Origin: VGWB01 sp964480945
GTDB lineage: Bacteria > Bacteroidota > Ignavibacteria > UBA10030
Assembly (NCBI GenBank): GCA_964480945.1
Contig: CAYZRX010000006.1
Span: 31,545 to 95,544 of the forward strand
Length of the DNA stretch: 64,000 nt
Reading direction: 5' to 3'
Position 1 is the first letter of the stretch; each line of letters begins with the position of its first letter. Below, one piece after another: positions 45,657-53,667 of the stretch. The notes under the pieces are model-generated. The model was given only the letters and a program-made list of their open reading frames with translations. It did not search any database and was not told where the DNA came from. Both the position numbers and the translations under genes were made by a program.

Positions 45657-46544
45657 CTAGGAAACGACTATCTCCATACCTTCCCGTGCACCAACGCATT
45701 CTGTCTTGCCGGCGTAGAGTTCGATCAGCTGCTTTGCATCCTCGATCATGCGGTCAACAAACTGATCGTCGTGGAGAGGATCGTGATGAAACAGCGCCAG
45801 CTTCTTCACGTTTGCCTGAACGGCAAACCGGACGGTCGATTCGAGAGGCGAATGTCCCCAACCCTTCTTTAGCTCGTACTCTTCGTTCGTATATTGCGCC
45901 TCGCCGATGTACAGGTCTGCCTGCGAGAGAAACTCGACGAACTTCTCATCAAGATAAGTTGGAAAATCGGATGCTTGAGAGCCACGTCGATTTTTCTCGT
46001 GCAGGACATCGTAATACGGTTCATTGTCCGTCGCATAGACAATTTTCCGCCGACCATCGGAGATACCATAGGCAAGGCAAAGGGCGGGGTGGTTCAAGTA
46101 GAAAGGCTCAACGGTGAGCTTGCCCAGCTTTTGGGGCTCGCGAACCTCATGGATATCAATGTTGGGACTCATATCCCCAAGCTCAACGGGAAAATAGTCC
46201 GAGTCCATCTGAATCTTGAGGAGCTTTTCAAGCGATTTATCCCTCCCCGGCGGCCCGTAGAGATGAAGCGTGGTCTGCTCCTCATAGGCGGGGAGGAAAA
46301 AGGGGAAGCCTTGAATGTGATCCCAGTGTGTGTGGCTGATGAAGACATGGATTGTCAGCGGCCGAGAGTCGAATTCCTCCAGTAACTGATTGCCGAGGTT
46401 GCGAATCCCTGTCCCCGCATCGAAGATGAGGATCTGGTCGTCTGTCCTGAGCTCGACGCAGGATGTGTTCCCCCCATACTTCACCGTAGACGCCCCCGGT
46501 GTGGGAATCGAACCCCGCGTTCCCCAAAATCGTACCTTCATCAT
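45657..46544 (-). CDS. MBL-fold metal-dependent hydrolase
   Basis: A 295-residue protein. VRFWGTRGSIPTPG and YGGNTSCVELR open the fold, and the metal-binding motif is SHTHWDHIQGFPFF. Downstream histidines are in LNHPALCLAYGI and LALFHHDPLHDDQF. Several bacterial members act as nucleases or phosphodiesterases; the substrate is unknown. The start overlaps the stop of the receiver gene upstream (ATGA), so the two proteins are translated together. The family is sure. Confidence 0.85.
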   Translation of the reverse strand: MMKVRFWGTRGSIPTPGASTVKYGGNTSCVELRTDDQILIFDAGTGIRNLGNQLLEEFDSRPLTIHVFISHTHWDHIQGFPFFLPAYEEQTTLHLYGPPGRDKSLEKLLKIQMDSDYFPVELGDMSPNIDIHEVREPQKLGKLTVEPFYLNHPALCLAYGISDGRRKIVYATDNEPYYDVLHEKNRRGSQASDFPTYLDEKFVEFLSQADLYIGEAQYTNEEYELKKGWGHSPLESTVRFAVQANVKKLALFHHDPLHDDQFVDRMIEDAKQLIELYAGKTECVGAREGMEIVVS

Positions 46545-46924
46545 AACGGGTTGGTCCGCTTGTCCAGGTGCTCTCGAGCGAGCTTGACCAGCTCCTCTAT
46601 CTCGATCGGTTTGACGACATATGCGTCGGCGCCGAGCTCTTTCGCCTTGTCGATGTCGGGCTTGTACGACTTTGCCGACATGATAATGATCGGCGTCTTC
46701 CGAAAGCGCTCATCCTTCCGTAAGGTCGCACACACTTCAAACCCGAGAAGTCCCGGCATCACCAAATCGAGGATGATAAGACTGGGGAACTCACGCTGGG
46801 CGATCTTGATTGCCTCATCGCCGTTGTCGGCCTGAAGGACGGAAAAGCCGTGCCGTTCAAGCCCCATCGCGATCATTCGGCGGAAGAGTTCCTCGTCATC
46901 GACGAGTAGCACTTTTTGTTCCAC
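46541..46924 (-). CDS. Single-domain response regulator
   Basis: A 127-residue receiver domain: VLLVDDEELFRRM, the phospho-acceptor aspartate in IILDLVMPGLLG, and lysine in YVVKPIEIEEL. There is no output domain. It is coupled by four-base overlap to the MBL hydrolase, so the hydrolase may be its output by protein contact. That is inference. It is similar in type to the CheY/DivK class. Confidence 0.9.
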   Translation of the reverse strand: MEQKVLLVDDEELFRRMIAMGLERHGFSVLQADNGDEAIKIAQREFPSLIILDLVMPGLLGFEVCATLRKDERFRKTPIIIMSAKSYKPDIDKAKELGADAYVVKPIEIEELVKLAREHLDKRTNPL

Positions 46925-47218
46925 GGGTATTGAGACTCCCCAGATTCAGTGCGGTAGATACACGGAGCCGCCGTGCTGGCTCACTCCATAACAGTACCTG
47001 CTCTCACATTTTCACAAACTTATGAATTACTTTAGCGAAAGGCAACAACAGCGAGCACATCCCCCTTTGAGCCTTGTCAACCGTAGGAATGAAGAACCAC
47101 AGGACAAGCACTCGTGCAGAGCGGGCTTTCTCGCTTCAGCGGAAATTCGAGTGAGGCTTATCACTCAGCTTCGTTGGCCGGCCTACGGTGCGGAGATAGG
47201 CTGTCCGAGTTGAACAAC

Positions 47219-47293
47219 GTCGGGGTGACTGGATTCTCCGCCAGAGGCGGATCAGCCTCCCCGAAGGGGTCCCTCGGACAGGCTGAGAACCAG
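47219..47293 (-). repeat. Partial tRNA-Pro T-arm copy interrupted by a 50-base insert
   Basis: The plus strand reads GTCGGGGTGACTGGATTC at 47219-47236, exactly the complement of the tRNA-Pro 3' end. A 50-base insert (47237-47286) follows, then GAACCAG (47287-47293). In the intact tRNA, GGATTC and GAACCAG are adjacent. The insert begins TCCGCC and contains GGCGGA and CCCC..GGGG palindromes. Confidence 0.65.
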
Positions 47294-47314
47294 CAACCAG
47301 TTTGGCAAGTCTTC

Positions 47315-47369
47315 GTCGGGGTGAGAGGATTCTCCGCCGGAGGCGGATGCGCCTCCGGCGCAGAACCGG
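47315..47369 (-). repeat. Second partial tRNA-Pro T-arm copy interrupted by a 30-base insert
   Basis: GTCGGGGTGAGAGGATTC at 47315-47332 differs from the tRNA complement by two bases. The insert at 47333-47362 also begins TCCGCC and has GGAGGCGGAT and GCCTCCGGCGC. Then GAACCGG resumes the T-arm at 47363. Confidence 0.6.
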
Positions 47370-47389
47370 CAACCCAAATTTACAGTGTT

Positions 47390-47467
47390 TGGTCGGGGTG
47401 ACTGGATTCGAACCAGCGGCCCCCTGCGCCCAAGGCAGGTGCGCTAACCGGACTGCGCTACACCCCG
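47390..47467 (-). tRNA. tRNA-Pro (anticodon TGG)
   Basis: A 78-base cloverleaf with encoded CCA on the minus strand. The acceptor CGGGGTG pairs with CACCCCG, the D-arm is GCGC/GCGC, the anticodon stem CCTGC/GCAGG carries loop CTTGGGC (TGG), and the T-arm is GCTGG-TTCGAAT-CCAGT. All stems pair (one G-T). It decodes CCA and probably other proline codons. A promoter matching TTG-N20-TAATTTTG lies at 47484-47514. Confidence 0.95.
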
Positions 47468-47483
47468 AATAAAATTGCCAATG

Positions 47484-47514
47484 CAAAATTACACAAATTT
47501 GTCGGTTGAGTCAA
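47484..47514 (-). promoter_or_regulatory. Promoter of tRNA-Pro
   Basis: On the minus strand, TTG (47514-47512), 20 bases, then TAATTTTG (47491-47484), ending 16 bases before the mature tRNA 5' end. A full match to the Bacteroidota-type consensus. Confidence 0.75.
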
Positions 47515-47649
47515 TTTGAGCGGGTGCTGCAGCCGACGGAAAGGAGAATGGACAAGAAGAGCCAGCAGAACTGCAGTCGGATCGTGCTGCGCGCACGACC
47601 CTTGGTAGCTCGTGTCGATAGTTCACAGATTTGACCAAGATCCCCGGCG

Positions 47650-48894
47650 TCACCGGTGCTTTGCGAGCCAGAGCTCTGGGTTTTGTTTGTCCCGATCCTT
47701 CCAGATCTCAAAGTGCAGGATGGATCCCTGCAAGGACTCTCCGCTCTTCCCAATGATTTCCCCCGCCTTCACCTTCTGGTTTTCAACGACGCTGATCTCG
47801 GCGAGGTCACCATAGACCGTTCGATATCCGTTGTAATGGTTCAGAATGACCACGTCCCCGAAGCCCGCAACGAAAGTGACAATGGAAACCTCACCGTCGG
47901 CCACCGCAGAGACGTTGGAGCCCGAACGCACGCCGATATCGATACCGGTGTTCTGCGTCTTTGTCTTGAGGATGGGGTGCTCGTGCTCGCCGAAGCGAGA
48001 GGAGATCGTGCCGGATGAAACAGGCCAACGCAGCCTCCCTCGCAGCGACGCGAACGCACCGACCGGTTCAACCTCAGGCGCCGGCGTCGGGGCTGCAGCA
48101 AGCCTTTCACGCTCGCGGGCGGCAGCGGCCTCGCGCTCTTTCCGAACCCGCTCCTTCTCAACCAAATCCGCAATCATCTTTTCAATTTCTCTCGCTGACT
48201 CGTTCCGGCGTTTCAGCTCTTGTTGAAATGTCCGCTTATCCTTTCGAATCGACGCAAGCACCTTCTGCCGCTGGGACATTTTCCTTTTGAGCGATAATTC
48301 CTCGGTCGTCTTTTCAGCGAGGAGCTTTCGCTGCTGTGCGAGGTTCGCCTGGAGCTGGTCGTTCTGCCCTTCCAGGTCCATCTTCTTCTCGACGATCGCC
48401 CGCAGGTCCTTGGCCCGCTGCTCTGAAAACCGCTTCAGATATTCGATGCGGATATAGAGTTGATTGATCGATTTGGATGAGAAGAGAAGCTCGACATCAT
48501 AGACGCGTCCGTACTTGTAGACGGAACGAACGTAGTTCGCGTATTGCGACTTGAGTGCTTCAAGGTGCTGTTCAAGCTCGCCAATCGCCCCCCTCGCGTC
48601 CTTGATATCTGCCGAGATTTGCAGTTCCTGCTCGCGGAGATTCTTGATCAACCGCCGTATCAAATTCCCCTGGCGCTCAAGATTGTCGAGTCGGTCCATT
48701 GTGGAACGCTCGCGTTTTTCGCTCTCGCTGAATTTCTTCTCGTACTCCTCAATCTCTCTTCGAAGCTCCGCAAGCCTCTGCTCGCTTCTGGCAATTTCCT
48801 TGTTCCCGCTCTGGGCCTGAGCCAGACAGATGCCGGCCCCCAAAAAGAGCGCAACCAGACTCGCAGCAAGGGGAAGGTGTCTTGTGGCCATCAT
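47650..48894 (-). CDS. EnvC-like murein hydrolase activator (coiled coil plus degenerate LytM domain)
   Basis: A 414-residue protein with a signal peptide (about residues 1-27), a long coiled coil of ~220 residues, an Ala/Pro linker and a C-terminal M23/LytM fold. In an active M23 peptidase the zinc motif is HxxxD; here the corresponding stretch is NTGIDIGV, with Asn in place of His, although SILHFEIW keeps the second His. Loss of the first ligand is the state seen in EnvC-type activators, which switch on amidases rather than cutting peptidoglycan. The gene overlaps the DUF4292 gene (ATGA) in the operon with a TPR lipoprotein. Confidence 0.85.
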   Translation of the reverse strand: MMATRHLPLAASLVALFLGAGICLAQAQSGNKEIARSEQRLAELRREIEEYEKKFSESEKRERSTMDRLDNLERQGNLIRRLIKNLREQELQISADIKDARGAIGELEQHLEALKSQYANYVRSVYKYGRVYDVELLFSSKSINQLYIRIEYLKRFSEQRAKDLRAIVEKKMDLEGQNDQLQANLAQQRKLLAEKTTEELSLKRKMSQRQKVLASIRKDKRTFQQELKRRNESAREIEKMIADLVEKERVRKEREAAAARERERLAAAPTPAPEVEPVGAFASLRGRLRWPVSSGTISSRFGEHEHPILKTKTQNTGIDIGVRSGSNVSAVADGEVSIVTFVAGFGDVVILNHYNGYRTVYGDLAEISVVENQKVKAGEIIGKSGESLQGSILHFEIWKDRDKQNPELWLAKHR

Positions 48895-49667
48895 CGCACA
48901 CGAACACGTTCTGCGTTTTCGGGAACGTCAAGCGTAAATCGAAGGGCGTCGGTGTTGACCGCAATGGAGGAGTATGAGAGGGCAACGGTGCGACGCTCTG
49001 CAAGTTGCGTCATGCGAACGCGGTAGGGAAGCGACATGCCCCCAATCGATCGAAAGTTGGTAAAGCGCTGTTCGAACTGGAGTTTACCCTCCCGGTCAAA
49101 GTGTTGAATTCTTGCGATGAGCAGTGATTCGGGATCAATCCAGTACCGCCTGGCCCCGCTCTCGTGCCGGTACGTCAGCACATACTGGTCATCCTCAACG
49201 GTCACGGTATCGGGGGCGCCTTGGTCTTCCGGGAAAAAGGTGCCGCCGGCGATCATGTTGACGAGCTCGTCAAAGCTCAGGTTCACCCGCAGGATCCGCC
49301 TCAGGTTGGAAGCGTTCATCGTCCCGCTGATGAGCCGATTCTGAAAGCTATTGTAGAAGAAGAAGTCCTGCCGGGTCAGCAACGCGGCGCCAACTTCGAT
49401 TCCGAAGGGACCTTCGAGCTTGACGAAGATTGAATCCGGCTTGCGGAGCATGAGCTCAAACGACCCGGACTGGGCAACCTCCGGAGTCTCGAGGGTGATG
49501 TTGCCTGAGCCTTTCAACGACCGCACGCGTTCCTGGTTGTTCCGCACGCTCTGCTGCACAAGCTCCGGCGACACGGTGCTGGCACTGGTCCGAATCGACC
49601 TCGACGACGAGCAACCTCCGAGTGCCGTGAGGACGAGGAGAGCAATGACGGCCACACGATACAACAC
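48891..49667 (-). CDS. DUF4292 lipoprotein (LolA/LolB-like fold)
   Basis: A 258-residue protein with a signal peptide and lipobox LTALGGCSSS. It then has a beta-rich domain (GSFELMLRKPDSIFVKLEGPFGIEVG, YWIDPESLLIARIQHFDREGK) typical of DUF4292 proteins, which are common in Bacteroidota/Ignavibacteria and resemble LolA-like lipoprotein carriers. The start is taken as GTG at 49667, which overlaps the upstream TPR stop (TAGTG). No ATG is available at a plausible place. It may help move lipoproteins or lipids across the periplasm; inference only. Confidence 0.78.
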   Translation of the reverse strand: MLYRVAVIALLVLTALGGCSSSRSIRTSASTVSPELVQQSVRNNQERVRSLKGSGNITLETPEVAQSGSFELMLRKPDSIFVKLEGPFGIEVGAALLTRQDFFFYNSFQNRLISGTMNASNLRRILRVNLSFDELVNMIAGGTFFPEDQGAPDTVTVEDDQYVLTYRHESGARRYWIDPESLLIARIQHFDREGKLQFEQRFTNFRSIGGMSLPYRVRMTQLAERRTVALSYSSIAVNTDALRFTLDVPENAERVRVR

Positions 49668-51403
49668 TAGAGTGACCCCCGCGCCAGTTTGTCCCGCAGC
49701 GCCTGATTGGTCGCGTCCATGTCCAGTGCTTGCTTCCAGTACCGTTCCGCATTCTCCTTCTGGCCAAGCTTCGAACATATGTCTCCCATATGCTCATACA
49801 CGGTCGCGCTCGCGCCTCCCGCATCGATCGCCTTTCCGATATAGCGCTGGGCTTCTTCATACCTGCCCAGTCTGAAGTAAATCCACCCGACCGTATCAAG
49901 ATAGGAAGCATTGTCCGGCTCTGCCGCGATTGCCTGCAATGCCATTTCCAGCGCTCGCTCGAGCTGCAGACCCCGCTCGGCGAGGCTGTAGCTGTAGTTG
50001 TTAAGCACGAGGTGGTACTTTGGATCGATCTTCAGCGAGAGCTCGTACAACGAATCTGACTCTTGATATCGATGCATCCCATCCAGCGTCAGGGCAAGCG
50101 TGCTCAGCACATCGAGGTCGTTGGGCTTCAGCTCCAGAGAATGTTCCAGGGCGGGCACCGCCTTCTCGGGCTCGTTGAGGCGGGAGTACGCAAGGCCCGT
50201 CAGGAAATAGACCCGTGAATCCTTGGGTACGGCCTTCCTTGCCCGCTCCATCGCATCCAGAAGTTTCTGGTATTCGCCGTCCTGAAAGTAGGTCGTGCCC
50301 AGATACCACCAGGCATCGCCGTTCCAATCTGCCAGCTGTGTCACACGCTCGAAGTACTTCTGGGCCAGTGCATTTTGCTTCTCTGTGGCAGCGATAATGC
50401 CGAGGTACCAGTCCGGCCGCCAATCGTTCGGGACCTCCTTGTTGACCTCCTGAAAGATCGGCTTCGCCTTGGCGATGAACGTTGAGTCCCGCTGAATCTG
50501 GCCGAGATAAGCAATCCCCACGCGGAGCTTGATCTCCGGGTTGTTTCCCACACGATTCAAAAGCTTCTCATAGAGCGCGACAGCCCGCGGGAAATCGCGC
50601 TGGTCAAGATAAACATCCGCGAGCGCAGCCGTCGCGTCCGGATCGTTCTGATCAACTTCGAGAATGTTCTCCAGAACCTTAGTGGCCTCCTTGAAATTGC
50701 CCGCCCGAGCGTACACTTCTGCCAACTGACGCTGGAGAACCCTGTTGCTCGGATCGAGCTCCACCATCCGCCGGTATTTCTCCGCTGCCTTGTCAAACTG
50801 ACCGAGGGAGTTGTAGATCTCCGCCATCTGGATCAGCACGTCCCAGTCATCGCCGTTCTGGTCAAGAATCCGCTGGTAGATCTCAAGTGCCCGAAGCGGC
50901 CGACTGGTCTGGTAGAGCCTCGCCAGGTTGAACCATCCTGTGGTGTAGTTTGAGTCGATCCGGACGATCGCCTCATATTGCTCTATCGCCTTGTCCGGCT
51001 GAAACGCATTGAGATAGACGGCGGCCAGGTTTTCCCGGTAGACGATATTTGTCGAATCGAGCCGAACCGCCTCTCGACCGGACTCCGCGGCAGGGGCATG
51101 CTTTCCCAGCAATGAATAGTCCTTCGACATGGCATAGTAAATGGCCGGACTCGGGTCATCTTTTACTGCTTCCTGGTACTCCAGGATCGCGTTGGCATAC
51201 TCTCCCTTCACGTCGAAGACTGCGCCATCAATGAAGTGGCTCAACGCTTGATCCCTGAGCGCCTCCCGGAGCTTCTGATCTATTCTCTTGTTCTGCGCGC
51301 TTTCCTCGTGTACGCGCGCTGCCTCTTTCGTCGGGGCACATCCCGCAACGACGACCAAACAGCCAAGCACGCCAATCCGAATGAACTGTCTTAGTGTCTT
51401 CAT
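49667..51403 (-). CDS. TPR-repeat lipoprotein
   Basis: A 578-residue protein with lipobox VVVAGCAPT and about 13 tetratricopeptide repeats. Its last repeats (LDTVGWIYFRLGRYEEAQRYI, EHMGDICSKLGQKENAERYW) resemble Bacteroidota TPR lipoproteins. It is the first gene of the operon with DUF4292 and EnvC-like genes. The start ATG at 51403 lies only seven bases after the promoter -7 box (51411-51419), with no ribosome site between. The transcript could be leaderless. Confidence 0.85.
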   Translation of the reverse strand: MKTLRQFIRIGVLGCLVVVAGCAPTKEAARVHEESAQNKRIDQKLREALRDQALSHFIDGAVFDVKGEYANAILEYQEAVKDDPSPAIYYAMSKDYSLLGKHAPAAESGREAVRLDSTNIVYRENLAAVYLNAFQPDKAIEQYEAIVRIDSNYTTGWFNLARLYQTSRPLRALEIYQRILDQNGDDWDVLIQMAEIYNSLGQFDKAAEKYRRMVELDPSNRVLQRQLAEVYARAGNFKEATKVLENILEVDQNDPDATAALADVYLDQRDFPRAVALYEKLLNRVGNNPEIKLRVGIAYLGQIQRDSTFIAKAKPIFQEVNKEVPNDWRPDWYLGIIAATEKQNALAQKYFERVTQLADWNGDAWWYLGTTYFQDGEYQKLLDAMERARKAVPKDSRVYFLTGLAYSRLNEPEKAVPALEHSLELKPNDLDVLSTLALTLDGMHRYQESDSLYELSLKIDPKYHLVLNNYSYSLAERGLQLERALEMALQAIAAEPDNASYLDTVGWIYFRLGRYEEAQRYIGKAIDAGGASATVYEHMGDICSKLGQKENAERYWKQALDMDATNQALRDKLARGSL

Positions 51404-51410
51404 AAACGTT

Positions 51411-51442
51411 CAAAATATATCGAATAACGGTCTGAATAACAA
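51411..51442 (-). promoter_or_regulatory. Promoter of the TPR-DUF4292-EnvC operon
   Basis: On the minus strand, TTG (51442-51440), 20 bases, then TATATTTTG (51419-51411). Very close to the TTG-N20-TAnnTTTG pattern. The -7 box ends seven bases before the start codon. Confidence 0.65.
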
Positions 51443-51512
51443 GCTACCCTCGTTTGCGAAATCCGACCCGCTCAGCCGACAAGTGCCGGCTTCTCCCCCT
51501 TCACTGCTTGCG

Positions 51513-52532
51513 TTGCGCACAGAAACAAAGTATCTTCACCTATTACGAGAACGTGCCGCACAGAAACCCGTGGAAGCATCTCCTGAGTTTTATGATCTCG
51601 CCGTCGCCTGGAATTGGCAATACGACGAGGATTTTACTCGTCTTCTCGAGACCAAGGCTCGCGAGCGAAACATCAGATCATATTTCATCCGGCAGCACAA
51701 CGTTGATGAAACCCACGAGCTCTTGCAGCAACGGAAGCTCCACTTCTTCGTCGTGCTCGACCGCGCCTCCGATGAGGACGAACAGTTTCAGTCGCTCGCA
51801 CGCTTTCTTTCGCGCCGCGCCTCCACTCCAGCCTCTTTCCCACCCCTGTGTATCATTAATCCTTCCGATCTGCAGAAGCGAGCAGCGGACAAGGCGACGA
51901 TGCATCTCGAGTTCCTTTCGCATGGCCTGGAGGTCCCCTACACCATCATCATCTCTCCTTACAACCACAAGCGAGAGCTCGAGCTCTCGCTCACCGAGTT
52001 GGCTCACCTCGGGCGACCATTCATCATCAAGCCGGCAAACACGACAGGTGGGGGGATTGGCGTTGTGCTTGGCGCCGAGTCACTGAAGGATGTCTTCGAA
52101 ACCCGGCAGCACCACAAGAACGACAAGTATCTCCTCCAGGAGAAGGTGAGCCCTGCGTTCCTCGGAGAGAACAGGGCATGGTTTCGAGTCTTCTACGCCT
52201 TCGGTTCCATCATTCCGTGTTGGTGGGATGATCAAACACACATTTACAAGGAGATAACGCCGGAGCATGAGATTTCGTTCGGCCTGGATCCGCTCCGATC
52301 GATCACTCGGGTCATCAGGGAAGTCTGTCTTCTCGACTTTTTTTCCACCGAGATCGTCTACACGCAGAAGCAGAAATTCGTTGTGGTTGACTACGTCAAC
52401 GAGATCTGCGACATGCGGATCCAATCCCGCACACCAGACGGAGTGCCGGAGGCCGTTGTGAACGCGATTATCCAGGCTTTGCTTAGCTTCGTTGAGGATT
52501 TCGTCAGGAAACAGCCGGGAAGCGCGCCCTAG
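51513..52532 (+). CDS. ATP-grasp family protein of unknown substrate
   Basis: About 339 residues if the TTG at 51513 is the start; the exact start is uncertain because no ATG follows the divergent promoter region. ATP-grasp features are seen: RPFIIKPANTTGGGIGVVLG (the lysine and glycine-rich ATP loop), KYLLQEKVSP, RVFYAFGSIIPCWW, and the metal-binding end FVVVDYVNEICDMR. Such enzymes join a carboxylate to an amine or thiol using ATP. The N-terminal half is unlike known ligases I can name. It is divergent from the TPR operon and is probably monocistronic. Confidence 0.7.
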   Translation: MRTETKYLHLLRERAAQKPVEASPEFYDLAVAWNWQYDEDFTRLLETKARERNIRSYFIRQHNVDETHELLQQRKLHFFVVLDRASDEDEQFQSLARFLSRRASTPASFPPLCIINPSDLQKRAADKATMHLEFLSHGLEVPYTIIISPYNHKRELELSLTELAHLGRPFIIKPANTTGGGIGVVLGAESLKDVFETRQHHKNDKYLLQEKVSPAFLGENRAWFRVFYAFGSIIPCWWDDQTHIYKEITPEHEISFGLDPLRSITRVIREVCLLDFFSTEIVYTQKQKFVVVDYVNEICDMRIQSRTPDGVPEAVVNAIIQALLSFVEDFVRKQPGSAP

Positions 52533-52633
52533 GATCCACAAGAAGCGTTCACCGACCGTCTTTGTTGCTGTAACCTGCCCGGGGTTCAAAATTGACTTTA
52601 AATGGGTGTAAGAATTTGTTGTCGCGTGTGGTC

Positions 52634-52664
52634 TTGATTTTCACCTGGGGGTTTGATACATTTG
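52634..52664 (+). promoter_or_regulatory. Promoter of the CpoB-like lipoprotein gene
   Basis: TTG at 52634-52636, 20 bases, then TACATTTG at 52657-52664, followed by GGAGG near 52700 and the ATG at 52712. A complete match to TTG-N20-TAnnTTTG. Confidence 0.7.
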
Positions 52665-52711
52665 GTGAGCGTCTCTAACTCTCCTACCATTTGCCATAGC
52701 TTGGAGGCTCT

Positions 52712-53434
52712 ATGAGTCCCAATCCTTTCGAGAGGAGATTTCGCAGTTTGAACCGCCTTTCTCTCCTCGCGCTTCTGATCGCTCTCTTCGCATGGAGCGG
52801 CTGTAAATCAAGCGAGGGAGCGGCAAGTCAGAATGACCAAGCCCTCTCAAGCTTTGTAGGCGACAAGAAACCGGAGATCACCCCCCCTCCCCCGCCGGTT
52901 GACCAGAAGAAACTTCAGGACCTCGAAGCGGAGAACGCTTCGCTGAAAGAGAAGATTACGAAGCTGGAGCAGGACAACAGCGCGTTGACAACCCGCCTTT
53001 CAGACATCGAAGCAAAAATGATGGCTGAGCAGGCGGCGAAAGCAGTTGAGCCCGCAAAAGAAACGGCGAAACTGGGCGCATCGTACGAAGCGGCGTACCA
53101 GCTCTTCAGCGAGAAGAAGTATGATGAGGCGATCCAGATGTATCATGCCCTGCTCGATGGCGGGATCAGTGAAGACCTTGCCGATCATTGCCACTATTGG
53201 ATGGGGGAATCGTACTACGGGAAAAAGGACTACCAAGCGGCCTTGAAGGAGTTCGAGACCGTGTTTCAATACAAGTCCCTGGAGAAAAAGGCCGACGCTC
53301 AATTCATGATCGCTCAGTGCTACGAACGATTGGGTGATAAGGCGAAAGCTAAGGAAGCGTACGAAAAGGTAGCAAAAGACTATCCGACGAGTGATAAGGT
53401 GCAGTTGGCGAAGGAACGCTGGGGCAAACTCTAG
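52712..53434 (+). CDS. CpoB/YbgF-like lipoprotein with coiled coil and TPRs
   Basis: A 240-residue protein with lipobox FAWSGCKSS, a Pro-rich stretch, a coiled coil (LQDLEAENASLKEKITKLEQ) and about three C-terminal TPRs (AYQLFSEKKYDEAIQMY, CHYWMGESYYGKKDYQ, AQCYERLGDKAKAKEAY). This order matches CpoB/YbgF, which links the Tol-Pal system to peptidoglycan synthesis. Unlike typical CpoB, it is lipid-anchored. No tol genes are adjacent. It is transcribed alone, closed by the terminator at 53461. Confidence 0.8.
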   Translation: MSPNPFERRFRSLNRLSLLALLIALFAWSGCKSSEGAASQNDQALSSFVGDKKPEITPPPPPVDQKKLQDLEAENASLKEKITKLEQDNSALTTRLSDIEAKMMAEQAAKAVEPAKETAKLGASYEAAYQLFSEKKYDEAIQMYHALLDGGISEDLADHCHYWMGESYYGKKDYQAALKEFETVFQYKSLEKKADAQFMIAQCYERLGDKAKAKEAYEKVAKDYPTSDKVQLAKERWGKL

Positions 53435-53460
53435 AAATCAACACACAACAAAAAGCACAG

Positions 53461-53490
53461 AGACCCCTGGGATCCCTCAGGGGTCTTTTT
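53461..53490 (+). terminator. Rho-independent terminator after the CpoB-like gene
   Basis: A nine-pair stem (53461-53469 with 53478-53486), loop of eight bases, and five T ending at 53490. Confidence 0.9.
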
Positions 53491-53575
53491 ATTCTCCTCC
53501 TCCGCTCTGAACCTGGCATTTGGCTCGAAGTGCGAACGTGTGCGTGTTACGCATTGTGAATCCCTCCACAGTTTA

Positions 53576-53605
53576 TTGAATCTCACCTACCGCGTTGGTA
53601 TATTG
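53576..53605 (+). promoter_or_regulatory. Promoter of the radA operon
   Basis: TTG (53576-53578), 20 bases, then TATATTG (53599-53605), about 60 bases before radA. Confidence 0.65.
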
Positions 53606-53667
53606 AACGGTGAGAGGCGACATCAACAGCCATTACACACACCCCGCCCTGAGGAACCTTTTCCCGT

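Larger units (their letters stand above)
46925..47389. other. 465-base intergenic region with tRNA-derived repeats
   Basis: It lies between the receiver gene and tRNA-Pro and holds no supported gene. It contains the two interrupted T-arm copies described separately (47219-47293 and 47315-47369), plus palindromes rich in TCCGCC and GGCGGA. Confidence 0.6.
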
